From assembly GCA_964396555.1 (NCBI GenBank), contig CAYNFX010000093.1, forward strand, positions 1 to 7,244: a DNA stretch of 7,244 bases, in the 5' to 3' direction. The notes below the pieces were generated by a model. It made no database searches and was not told the DNA's origin. It worked only from the letters and a program-made list of their open reading frames with translations. The stretch comes from Geofilum sp964396555 (GTDB taxonomy: Bacteria > Bacteroidota > Bacteroidia > Bacteroidales > Marinilabiliaceae). Position numbers and translations under genes: made by a program. This document shows, piece by piece, positions 1-7,020 of this stretch (the stretch's first letter is position 1; every line of letters starts with the position of its first letter).

Positions 1-1
1 G

Positions 2-76
2 ACTGGTCTCTGGTCACAAAATACCAAGCGTAAGCACACATATGCAGGTTTTGCTGACGGGCTGGCCGGAAAGTAA
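2..76 (+). CDS. C-terminal end of an upstream gene, product unknown (partial)
   Basis: This is the last 24 codons of a reading frame that enters from outside the window and stops at TAA 74-76. The peptide ends in YAGFADGLAGK. I do not recognise the family. The frame is not certain. A second frame is open from base 3 to a TAA at 78-80, and the remaining frame stops at 31-33. I prefer the frame ending at 76 because its composition (aromatic, glycine, lysine-rich end) looks most protein-like, but that is weak evidence. A strong terminator follows at 95-132, so a + strand gene ending just before it is expected. The context suggests another carbohydrate-active enzyme, but nothing in these residues proves it. 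Confidence 0.4.
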   Translation, partial: TGLWSQNTKRKHTYAGFADGLAGK

Positions 77-94
77 TTAAGTATTTGCTTTCCG

Positions 95-132
95 AAAGGG
101 GCAAGGGATACCAGTGCCTTGCCCCTTTTTTT
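95..132 (+). terminator. Intrinsic terminator of the upstream gene
   Basis: GGGGCAAGG (98-106) pairs perfectly with CCTTGCCCC (117-125) across a 10-nt loop. AAA 95-97 can add three A-U pairs with the start of the T run 126-132. A second small hairpin, CGGAAAG (67-73) with CTTTCCG (88-94), sits directly upstream and overlaps the end of the preceding reading frame. A GC-rich stem followed by seven T is the classic Rho-independent form. It separates the GH43 gene from whatever lies upstream. Confidence 0.88.
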
Positions 133-156
133 GCTAAACAAAAAGATGTAGCTTTG
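130..156 (+). promoter_or_regulatory. Possible Bacteroidota-type promoter of the first GH43 gene
   Basis: TAGCTTTG at 149-156 matches the Bacteroidota -7 consensus TAnnTTTG exactly. A TTTG at 130-133 could serve as the -33 element, but the 15-nt spacing is shorter than usual and the TTTG overlaps the terminator T run. Transcription would begin near 163 and give a leader of about 48 nt. The A-rich stretch before the ATG at 211 has no Shine-Dalgarno sequence, which is normal in this phylum. Confidence 0.4.
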
Positions 157-210
157 TATGCTTTACGTATTTAGTAGAGGAATTTTCTTTAATTATTAAC
201 TAAAAATCTT

Positions 211-2319
211 ATGAGTAGTATCGGTAACATGGTTAAAAGTTCCGGAGTTGTCCTTCTTGGGGCTGCTCTAGCGTTCAGTACCACCGGATGCAATTCAGGA
301 CAGGTTGAGAGCTACGACGGCGGGCAAAAGCCGGTGTCGGAACGCTTCGTTCATACAATGCCGGGTAATCCATATCTGCCATTGTGGGAACACCTTCCTG
401 ACGGTGAGCCCAGGGTTTTCGAAGATCCTGACAACCCAGGCAAGTTCAGGGCCTATATCATTGGATCTCACGATCTGAGATATACAAGCTATTGTGGTCC
501 TGACATCAGAATGTGGTCAGCCCCCGTGGAAGATCTTACCCAGTGGAGGGATGAAGGCCCAATCTTTACCTATGAGCATGATGGTAAATGGGACGTAATG
601 TATGCTCCTGACCTGGTAGAGGTAATACGTAAAGATGGAACAAAAGAATATTATCTGTATCCACACAGTCGTGGTCCCAACAGGGAACCTATGGTTGCAA
701 AGGGTAGTCGTCCTGATGGACCATTTACTCCAATTAACCTGACTGAAGATGGAAGCAGAACTGTTGATGGCAGTATTCTTGGGTTTGACCCTGCTATCTT
801 CGTAGAATATGTTACTGATCCAGATGATCCGGATTATGAAATTGGTTTCAGGGCATATGGCTACTGGGGTTTTCAAAGATCATTGGCTGCTCAGCTTGAT
901 CAAAATACCATGTATTCACTTCGTCCAGGTACAGAGATTATTGGTCGCTTCCTGCCTGCAAGTACAAGGTATGGTGAAATCAGGGATCCGGAAGGTACTG
1001 AATATCCAAGCCTGTTCCCAGGTCAGGATCCAAAGGGCTTCAACTTTTTTGAAGCTTCTTCTATCCGTCAGGTAGGTAATAAGTTTGTTACTGTATTTAG
1101 CGGTTATTCGGGACCTGACTATGGTATGCCAAGCAGTAACTCTACTTTGAGATATGCATACGCTGATTCTCCGCTAGGTCCATGGAAGGCAGGTGGTGTA
1201 TTGGTTGATTCACGTGGTATCGTTGTAAATGAAGATGGAAGTGGTCTGCTAACTACCAACGGTGGACACAATACTCACGGTAGTCTTCAACAAATCAACG
1301 ACCAATGGTATGTGTTCTATCACAGGCCACCACGTAATTTTGGGTTTGCTCGTCAGGCCGTTGTGGCTCCTGTAAAGGTTGAGTGGGATGAAACTTCTGT
1401 TGCTGATGGTGGAAAGGTTGTTATTACAGGCTTTGATCCATACTCTGAAGACAATACCTGGGTAGCTAAAGACAATAATGGTAATACTTATACTGGTGCT
1501 GAAGTTACTTCTGAAGGTTTTCATATTTTCGGTCTGGATCCTTACAGATATTATTCAGCCGGTTATGCCGCCTACCTTTCTGACGTAAGTATTCAAGGTG
1601 ACTCATGGGATATATGGGATAACCATATGCCTATTGAAAAGGTAAGGAATGGACACATCATTGGTTACAAATACTTCGGTTTCGGAGGTCTTGATCAAGA
1701 TACCAAGGGTCTTAAGGCCTTTGAAGGAACGAAGGAAGGTAATGAAACTGCTTTCAACCTCTTTCTTACACCTCGTACTGCCAAGTCATTCAAGATTAAT
1801 ATCTGGCTTGACGGTCCATGGGCTAATGAGACATGGAAGGGAACAAAGATCGGCGAGATAATAGTTGCCGAGAATGCTGCGAAGGAATTGACTAAGTTTA
1901 CTGTTGATGTTGCACAGTTTGTTGACAACCTTGACAAGAAACATGCAATCTATCTAGTTGCTGAAGCTGAGACTGAAGAAGAACTTTGCGAAATTGAAGG
2001 ACTTGGCTTTAGCTCTAAATTCAAGGCTATCGAAAGACCTGTTGTTCCACAAGTCAGCATCTCTGTCAACGGTAGTGAAATTGAACTGCCCAAAACTCCT
2101 GTAAGGTCAACCGATTTCAATGGTTTGACTCATTACGGTTTGTATGAAGTCAAAGCTACTGTTGAAGGCACTAAGAAGCCAAAGGTAACTGCTTCATGCG
2201 ATGATAAGAATGTGATAATAAGTGTCACTCAGGCAGAATCTGTAGATGGTGTTGCTGAAGTGGTATTTGATTACAACGGCGTTGTAAAAACTTACAAGGT
2301 CGTTTTTGAGAAGAACTAA
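211..2319 (+). CDS. GH43 family lipoprotein with CBM6-like and C-terminal beta domains
   Basis: Probable xylan side-chain or end-acting glycosidase (alpha-L-arabinofuranosidase or beta-xylosidase). The sequence shows the family but not the specificity. A lipoprotein signal occupies residues 1-26 with Cys27 as the likely lipidation site (TTGC; Thr at -3 is less usual). An alternative start is Met7 at base 229, which gives a shorter and more standard signal. The five-bladed GH43 propeller spans about 52-405. The expected catalytic trio is present: Asp64 in PDGEP (base), Asp193 in FDPAIF (pKa modulator) and Glu281 in FFEAS (acid). HGS at 356-358 matches the central-cavity histidine. Residues about 437-606 look like a CBM6-type beta-sandwich, and 612-702 form a short Ig-like all-beta tail. 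The gene has its own terminators on both sides, so it is probably monocistronic. Inverting GH43 activity is family knowledge. The outer-membrane location is inferred from the lipobox. Confidence 0.9.
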   Translation: MSSIGNMVKSSGVVLLGAALAFSTTGCNSGQVESYDGGQKPVSERFVHTMPGNPYLPLWEHLPDGEPRVFEDPDNPGKFRAYIIGSHDLRYTSYCGPDIRMWSAPVEDLTQWRDEGPIFTYEHDGKWDVMYAPDLVEVIRKDGTKEYYLYPHSRGPNREPMVAKGSRPDGPFTPINLTEDGSRTVDGSILGFDPAIFVEYVTDPDDPDYEIGFRAYGYWGFQRSLAAQLDQNTMYSLRPGTEIIGRFLPASTRYGEIRDPEGTEYPSLFPGQDPKGFNFFEASSIRQVGNKFVTVFSGYSGPDYGMPSSNSTLRYAYADSPLGPWKAGGVLVDSRGIVVNEDGSGLLTTNGGHNTHGSLQQINDQWYVFYHRPPRNFGFARQAVVAPVKVEWDETSVADGGKVVITGFDPYSEDNTWVAKDNNGNTYTGAEVTSEGFHIFGLDPYRYYSAGYAAYLSDVSIQGDSWDIWDNHMPIEKVRNGHIIGYKYFGFGGLDQDTKGLKAFEGTKEGNETAFNLFLTPRTAKSFKINIWLDGPWANETWKGTKIGEIIVAENAAKELTKFTVDVAQFVDNLDKKHAIYLVAEAETEEELCEIEGLGFSSKFKAIERPVVPQVSISVNGSEIELPKTPVRSTDFNGLTHYGLYEVKATVEGTKKPKVTASCDDKNVIISVTQAESVDGVAEVVFDYNGVVKTYKVVFEKN

Positions 2320-2337
2320 CATCCTTTCATAAGATAG

Positions 2338-2386
2338 ATCAATGTGTCTCAGGACCTAAAGGTCCTGAGCACATTGATTTTTTTTT
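2338..2386 (+). terminator. Strong intrinsic terminator after the first GH43 gene
   Basis: The left arm 2338-2356 pairs with the right arm 2361-2378 to give 18 base pairs with a single bulged T at 2347 and a TAAA loop. The inner half is TCAGGACC/GGTCCTGA. Eight T follow at 2379-2386. It lies 19 nt after the stop codon. This is the strongest transcription boundary in the window and isolates the GH43 gene from the esterase operon. Confidence 0.93.
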
Positions 2387-2394
2387 ATTGATTT

Positions 2395-2460
2395 TAAGGG
2401 AAAACCCTTATCTTGTGAAGTAGTCTGCCGGGATTGGGATTTTTGTACCTTCCCGTTTTT
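2395..2460 (+). other. Two small hairpins in the leader before the esterase operon
   Basis: TAAGGG (2395-2400) and CCCTTA (2405-2410) form a perfect 6-bp stem with an AAAA loop. CGGGA (2429-2433) and TCCCG (2451-2455) form a 5-bp stem with a 17-nt loop, followed by TTTTT at 2456-2460, which resembles a weak terminator. Both are short and could be chance in A/T-rich DNA. They may be leftovers of read-through termination, or a regulatory leader if transcription starts upstream of them. Confidence 0.25.
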
Positions 2461-2485
2461 GACTCATTTATCTACAATAATTTTT
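2458..2485 (+). promoter_or_regulatory. Weak candidate promoter of the esterase-glucuronidase operon
   Basis: TTTG at 2458-2461 and TAATTTTT at 2478-2485 (seven of eight positions of TAnnTTTG) are 16 nt apart, which is shorter than typical. Initiation would fall near 2492 and leave a leader of about 20 nt before the ATG at 2512. TGATTTTG at 2491-2498 also scores seven of eight but lies too close to the start codon. A promoter is expected somewhere here because a strong terminator lies just upstream. The exact element is uncertain. Confidence 0.25.
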
Positions 2486-2511
2486 CATTCTGATTTTGTA
2501 AATTTTTCCTT

Positions 2512-3351
2512 ATGATTGCAAAGCTTAAATTCCTATTGATTGGCGGCTTATTCCTCTTTGGCTGCCGTTCCAACACACCGGAACCTGAACTGCACGTTTA
2601 CCTCTGTTTCGGTCAATCGAACATGCAAGGTGCTACTCCTGCTGAAGCTCAGGATTCAGTAGTTGATGCCCGCTTCCAGGTAATGAGTACTATGGATTGT
2701 CCAGACCTGGGAAGGGAAATGGGTAAGTGGTATACTGCTACCCCGCCAATTAGCGACTGTAATTCAGGCCTTTCGCCAGCTGATTATTTCGGACGTACAA
2801 TGGTTGAAAACCTTCCAGAACACATCAAGGTAGGTGTAATCAATGTATCTGTGGGAGGATGCAGAATAGAGCTTTTTGACAAGGAAAACTATGCTTCCTA
2901 CGTGGAAACTGCTCCATTTTGGATGCTTAACTGGATCAATAACTACGGGGGCAATCCATATGGCAGACTTGTCGAGCTCGCCAAGCAAGCTCAGGCTGAT
3001 GGTGGTGTTATCAAAGGTATTTTGTTGCACCAGGGAGAGTCCAATCCTAATGACTCACTATGGACTAAGAAAGTAAGTGATATTTACAATAATCTGTTGG
3101 CAGATCTTAACCTGAAGGCTGAAGAAACTCCGTTGATTGCTGGCGAACTGCTTAGTGCTGAGTTTGGTGGCAGATGCGCTCCATTCAATGAGTTTATTGC
3201 TACACTTCCTGAGGCAATTCCTAACGCCCATGTCGTGTCTTCAGAAGGATGCCCCGGTATGCCTGATGGTCTGCACTTCTCTGCTGAAGGGTATAGAATG
3301 CTTGGTAAGAGATATGCTGAAATGATGCTTTCACTTATGAACTCTAAATAA
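2512..3351 (+). CDS. CE6/SASA-family SGNH esterase, probable acetylxylan esterase (lipoprotein)
   Basis: Probably removes acetyl groups from xylose residues of acetylated xylan. The signal at residues 1-17 ends in LFGC, so Cys18 should be lipidated and the enzyme anchored in the outer membrane. The mature domain starts at once with FGQSNMQG at 33-40, the nucleophile block of this family (Ser36). VSVGG at 112-116 fits an oxyanion-hole glycine, HQGE at 173-176 is the conserved central block, and DGLHFS at 252-257 supplies the Asp252/His255 part of the triad. At 279 aa it is a single complete catalytic domain with no binding module. It is the first gene of the three-gene unit, 8 nt upstream of the next gene. 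The SASA superfamily also contains sialate O-acetylesterases. The GH115 and GH43 neighbours make xylan the better guess. No Shine-Dalgarno sequence is visible, and the start is fixed by the lipoprotein signal. Confidence 0.88.
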   Translation: MIAKLKFLLIGGLFLFGCRSNTPEPELHVYLCFGQSNMQGATPAEAQDSVVDARFQVMSTMDCPDLGREMGKWYTATPPISDCNSGLSPADYFGRTMVENLPEHIKVGVINVSVGGCRIELFDKENYASYVETAPFWMLNWINNYGGNPYGRLVELAKQAQADGGVIKGILLHQGESNPNDSLWTKKVSDIYNNLLADLNLKAEETPLIAGELLSAEFGGRCAPFNEFIATLPEAIPNAHVVSSEGCPGMPDGLHFSAEGYRMLGKRYAEMMLSLMNSK

Positions 3352-3359
3352 TACAGAAT

Positions 3360-4301
3360 ATGAAAAGTTCCTTACTTAATCTCATGAAAGTGATGCTGTC
3401 TGGTGTGCTCGTGATTTCTGTAATGGCAGCCTGTGCATCCAAAACTCAAAAGAGTAATGAGCCAGTTGAACCTGTAATGCCAGCCAATTACAAGGTTGTT
3501 GAAGACGGTGGAACCGGATTATACAGCGCTATTATGTATACCGATAGCACTCTTCCATCAAATACTATATTCAGGCCCGCTGATCTAACACCCTTCGGCA
3601 GTGAGGAGAAGCTCCCCGTTATCGCATGGGGTAACGGTGCTTGTGCAAATTCACCATGGGAGCACCTTAACTTCCTTTCAGAAGTTGCTTCTCACGGATT
3701 TATCGTGATTGCAAACGGACCAATGCCGGAAACTGAAGAACAACCTACATATGATAGGTCTACTTCCCAGCAGCTGCTTGATGCTATTGACTGGATTATA
3801 GCACAAAACAGTGATGAAAATAGTCCTTTCTACAACAAGGTTGATGTTGAGAAAATTGCTGTAAGTGGTATGTCCTGCGGTGGCCTTCAAACTCTTGAAG
3901 TTGCAGCTGATCCAAGATTGACAACTATCGGTGTTTTCAATAGTGGTATTCTGCCTTCACCAGATGCAGGAATGGGTGGAATGCCGGGGCTTACTAAGGA
4001 TCAACTTGAGAAAATTCATACTCCTGTACTGTACTTGCTCGGTGGTGAAAGCGATATCGCATACAACAATGGTATGGATGACTTCGAAAGAATCAACCAT
4101 GTTCCAGTATTCGTAGCCAATATGGACGTAGGTCACGGTGGTACTTACCGTCAGCCTCATGGTGGTGAATTTGCAGTTGTTGCCACAGCATGGTACAAAT
4201 GGCAGCTAAAGGGTGATGAGGAAGCCGGAAGCTTGTTTACCGGAAGTCCTTGTGGCCTTGAAAGCTCAGAAGTCTGGACTGTCAACAAGAAGAATCTTTA
4301 A
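3360..4301 (+). CDS. Secreted alpha/beta-hydrolase lipoprotein, candidate xylan-side-chain esterase
   Basis: Serine hydrolase with a lipoprotein signal (residues 1-24, MAAC, Cys25) followed by a Ser/Pro/Glu-rich linker to about residue 42. The alpha/beta-hydrolase core follows: strand LPVIAWGNG at 85-93, strand GFIVIANG at 113-120, nucleophile elbow GMSCGG at 170-175 (Ser172), acid Asp232 in GGESDIAYNNG, and His259 in VGHGG. The core resembles the dienelactone-hydrolase/chlorophyllase/PETase-like group, and the SCGG elbow recalls poorly characterised secreted hydrolases of fungi and actinobacteria. It lacks the GCSRxGK block of CE15 glucuronoyl esterases. It starts 8 nt after the CE6 gene and lies 56 nt before GH115, so co-expression is likely. 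From this context it may remove acetyl, feruloyl or another ester from xylan. That role is inference, and only the fold and triad are seen. Cys94, Cys173 and Cys298 are the mature cysteines I can see and could include a disulfide. Confidence 0.8.
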   Translation: MKSSLLNLMKVMLSGVLVISVMAACASKTQKSNEPVEPVMPANYKVVEDGGTGLYSAIMYTDSTLPSNTIFRPADLTPFGSEEKLPVIAWGNGACANSPWEHLNFLSEVASHGFIVIANGPMPETEEQPTYDRSTSQQLLDAIDWIIAQNSDENSPFYNKVDVEKIAVSGMSCGGLQTLEVAADPRLTTIGVFNSGILPSPDAGMGGMPGLTKDQLEKIHTPVLYLLGGESDIAYNNGMDDFERINHVPVFVANMDVGHGGTYRQPHGGEFAVVATAWYKWQLKGDEEAGSLFTGSPCGLESSEVWTVNKKNL

Positions 4302-4357
4302 GATCAGTTTCCTTTTAAAGGAGAGCATAATTTTAGAATATACAAACGTTATTGGTG

Positions 4358-6907
4358 ATGAGAAGAGAATTGAGATGTATACTACTTGGTTTTATGTTAC
4401 TGATTCCTGCAAGCGGACTGTTTGCAAGGGCATTACATAAGCAGGGACAGCAGTACATCACAAAAGAGAAGTCAGGTGCCTCCTTTGAGATTGCTGCAGG
4501 AGGAAAGGCTGCTCCTATTTACGTGGATCCTGCCGATCAGCCGGGTGTCTTAAGGGCTGTAACCTCTCTTGCAGGTGATATTGCGAATGTAAGCGGTGCC
4601 AGGCCAAAAGTTGTTCAAAAGGTAAAGGCCCCTAAGGGTGCTATATTGGTAGGAACACTAGGTTCAAGCAAACTTATTGATCAGCTTGTTGATGCCGGCA
4701 AACTGGATGTTTCAGCGATCAATGGTAAGTGGGAAGCATATATTATCCAGACCGTTGACGGTAATCTGGTAATTGCCGGTAGTGACCGTAGAGGCACTAT
4801 CTATGGAGTTTATGATGTTTCTGAAAATATTGGGGTTTCACCATGGTATTGGTGGGCTGATGTCCCTGTTAGTAAAAGTCCTTCGCTGTTTGTCAGCGAA
4901 GGACTTTATCTGCAGGACTCTCCAAAGGTTCAGTACAGAGGGATCTTTCTTAACGACGAAGCTCCCTGTCTTACCGGATGGGTAAAAAACTATTACGGTA
5001 CTGATTTCGGTGGACGTGACTTTTATGAAAGAGTATTTGAATTGATCCTTCGCCTTAAGGGCAACTACCTGTGGCCTGCTATGTGGGGCTGGGCTTTCTA
5101 TGCTGATGACCCGATGAACAGTAATTTGGCTCATGAAATGGGTGTGGTAATCGGAACATCTCACCATGAGCCGATGGCTCGCAACCATCAGGAATGGGTA
5201 CGCGATAGGGATGGTAATGGTGTATGGAACTATAAGACCAATCAGGACAGGATTGACAAATTCTTTCGTGAGGGTATTGAGCGTGTAAAAGGCAAGGATG
5301 ATATCATCACTATTGGTATGCGTGGTGACGGTGACGAAGCCATGTCAGACGAGACTGATGTTCAATTGCTGGAACGCATTGTAAGGAATCAGAGGGCAAT
5401 TATCGAAGATGTTACAGGACGCCCAGCAAGTGAGACTCCTCAATTATGGGCCTTGTATAAGGAGGTGCTGGACTACTACGATAATGGTATGCGTGTGCCG
5501 GATGATGTAATTATTCTGCTATGTGATGACAACTGGGGTAATGTGCGTCGTCTGCCCAATGCTGAGGAGCGCAAGCATCCCGGTGGTTGGGGTTTGTACT
5601 ATCACGTTGACTATGTAGGAGCTCCACGTAATACAAAGTGGCTTAATGTTACTCCTGTGCAAAATATGTGGGAACAGCTTCAACTGACATACGATTACGG
5701 GGTAGATAAGTTGTGGGTGCTCAATGTTGGTGACCTTAAACCAATGGAGTATCCTATCACACTGTTCCTCGACATGGCATGGGATCCGAAAAGCTATACA
5801 GTTGACAACCTGCTTGATCATGTCAAGAACTTCAGTGCCCAACAGTTTGGTGAAGATCAGGCTAAGGAAGCTGCGCGCATCCTTAACCTGTACAGCAAGT
5901 ATGCCGGAAGGGTGACTCCTGAAATGCTAGACAGGCGTACATACAACCTGGAAACAGGTGAGTGGAAGCAAGTTGTGGATGAGTTTATCAAGCTTGAAGC
6001 TGAGGCTCTGCGTCAGTATCTGACTCTCAAGCCGGAATACAAGGATGCCTACAAGCAGATTATTCTATATCCGGTTCAGGCTATGGCCAACCTTTATGAA
6101 ATGTATTATTCACAGGCGATGAACCATAAGCTGTATGCAGAAAACAATGCTGCAGCCAACTTCTGGGCCGACAATGTTGAGCGTACTTTCAAGAGGGATG
6201 CCGAACTGGGATACGACTACAACAAGGTTATGTCGGGTGGTAAGTGGGATGGTATGATGACCCAGAAGAAGATTGGTTATACTACCTGGAATGATAATTT
6301 CCCAGCTGACAAGTTACCTGAGATTTACCGAATATCCGAGCCTGAAAAGGCCGTGGGTAGCTATGTGTTTGAACCTTCCAACGGCTATGTAGCCATTGAG
6401 GCCGAACACTATTTCAAGGCTGTTAACGCTCCGGAAACCGAGTGGACTTGCATTCCATATATGGGACGCACGCTTAGTGGTATGGCACTGATGCCTTATA
6501 CAAAAAACACTGATGGAGCTGCACTTTCCTATAAGATGAAGTTGCCCGAAGGTGTCACAAAGGTTACTGTTCGTGTGGTAGTTAAATCTACATTGGCTTT
6601 CAGGAACCTTGACGGACACAGGTACAACGTAGCACTTGACGGAGGAGAAGCCGTTACTGTCAATTTTAACTCAGACCTTAACGAAAAACCCGAGAACATC
6701 TATTCTATTTTCTACCCTACGGTAGCAAGCCGCGTGGTAGAAAAGAAGGTGGAGCTTGAAGTTCCTGCTTCAGAAGACGGAACTCATATCCTTACCCTTT
6801 CTCCCCTTGACCCGGGTATTGTATTCGAGAAAATCGTTGTAGATTTTGGAGGATATAAGCCATCCTATCTGTTTATGAACGAGTCTCCTTCAAAAAGGGA
6901 GTTGTAA
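4358..6907 (+). CDS. GH115 xylan alpha-1,2-glucuronidase
   Basis: Removes (4-O-methyl-)glucuronic acid from xylan, including internal side chains; the family is inverting. I chose ATG 4358 over the adjacent in-frame TTG 4352 and GTG 4355. It gives an 849-aa protein with a signal peptide MRRELRCILL... ending at ARA (about residue 25), with no lipobox cysteine. Layout: N-terminal domain about 28-187, catalytic barrel about 190-480, helical region about 485-660, C-terminal beta domain about 667-835. This matches a complete family member. Hallmarks are FLND (Asp200), Trp243, SHHEP (His269), RGDGDE (Arg322, Asp326), Glu369, CDDNWGN (Asn392) and YYHVDY (Tyr414, His416, Tyr419). From memory, these sit at a constant offset of 6 from the active-site residues reported for Bacteroides ovatus BoAgu115A. 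The gene is last in the operon. An AAAGGAG at 4317-4323 lies too far upstream to be its ribosome-binding site. A perfect inverted repeat lies inside it at 4875-4907. Confidence 0.96.
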   Translation: MRRELRCILLGFMLLIPASGLFARALHKQGQQYITKEKSGASFEIAAGGKAAPIYVDPADQPGVLRAVTSLAGDIANVSGARPKVVQKVKAPKGAILVGTLGSSKLIDQLVDAGKLDVSAINGKWEAYIIQTVDGNLVIAGSDRRGTIYGVYDVSENIGVSPWYWWADVPVSKSPSLFVSEGLYLQDSPKVQYRGIFLNDEAPCLTGWVKNYYGTDFGGRDFYERVFELILRLKGNYLWPAMWGWAFYADDPMNSNLAHEMGVVIGTSHHEPMARNHQEWVRDRDGNGVWNYKTNQDRIDKFFREGIERVKGKDDIITIGMRGDGDEAMSDETDVQLLERIVRNQRAIIEDVTGRPASETPQLWALYKEVLDYYDNGMRVPDDVIILLCDDNWGNVRRLPNAEERKHPGGWGLYYHVDYVGAPRNTKWLNVTPVQNMWEQLQLTYDYGVDKLWVLNVGDLKPMEYPITLFLDMAWDPKSYTVDNLLDHVKNFSAQQFGEDQAKEAARILNLYSKYAGRVTPEMLDRRTYNLETGEWKQVVDEFIKLEAEALRQYLTLKPEYKDAYKQIILYPVQAMANLYEMYYSQAMNHKLYAENNAAANFWADNVERTFKRDAELGYDYNKVMSGGKWDGMMTQKKIGYTTWNDNFPADKLPEIYRISEPEKAVGSYVFEPSNGYVAIEAEHYFKAVNAPETEWTCIPYMGRTLSGMALMPYTKNTDGAALSYKMKLPEGVTKVTVRVVVKSTLAFRNLDGHRYNVALDGGEAVTVNFNSDLNEKPENIYSIFYPTVASRVVEKKVELEVPASEDGTHILTLSPLDPGIVFEKIVVDFGGYKPSYLFMNESPSKREL
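4875..4907. repeat. Perfect 14-bp inverted repeat inside the GH115 gene
   Basis: AAAGTCCTTCGCTG (4875-4888) and its exact reverse complement CAGCGAAGGACTTT (4894-4907) flank the 5-nt loop TTTGT. The RNA would form a 14-bp hairpin with no mismatch. It encodes about residues 173-184 (including PSLFVSEGL), just before the catalytic barrel begins near residue 190. No T run follows, so it is not a standard terminator. It may be an mRNA structural element, a protein-binding palindrome or a chance product of codon choice. Confidence 0.9.
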
Positions 6908-6914
6908 TTTCTAG

Positions 6915-6952
6915 TAAGTCCATGGGATCGCTCGATTCCATGGACTTATTTT
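6915..6952 (+). terminator. Intrinsic terminator of the esterase-glucuronidase operon
   Basis: TAAGTCCATGG (6915-6925) pairs perfectly with CCATGGACTTA (6938-6948). Four more pairs (one G-U, then A-U, U-A, C-G) close to a GCTC loop at 6930-6933, giving 15 pairs in all. The tail is TTTT and then pyrimidine-rich (CCTTCT). It begins 8 nt after the GH115 stop codon. It marks the end of the three-gene unit, so the next GH43 gene probably has its own start of transcription. Confidence 0.85.
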
Positions 6953-7020
6953 CCTTCTGACGCACCTGTTGTTTCAGAATGTTTTGTTATTCACATTTCT
7001 AATTAATAAATACTGATACG

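Noticed and set aside
517..876. Minus-strand open frame of 119 aa opposite the first GH43 gene
   Set aside because: It lies wholly inside a gene with intact catalytic motifs, has no recognisable domain, and its composition is that of an antisense shadow.
3360..4301. CE15 glucuronoyl esterase assignment for the alpha/beta hydrolase
   Set aside because: It would fit the neighbouring alpha-glucuronidase, but the nucleophile elbow is GMSCGG, not the GCSRxGK block of CE15, and the protein is shorter.
4213..4440. Plus-strand open frame bridging the alpha/beta hydrolase and GH115 genes
   Set aside because: It overlaps the ends of both real genes in a different frame and gives no recognisable protein. 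It arises because the 56-nt gap has no stop in that frame.
4875..4907. Intragenic hairpin as an intrinsic terminator inside GH115
   Set aside because: No T run follows the stem (the next bases are ATCTGCAGG), so it is reported as a repeat of unknown role.
4838..5188. Minus-strand open frame of 116 aa opposite GH115
   Set aside because: It covers the conserved GH115 barrel start on the other strand. There is no start context or family resemblance.
5519..5842. Minus-strand open frame of 107 aa opposite GH115
   Set aside because: It is antisense to the conserved active-site region, with no independent support.
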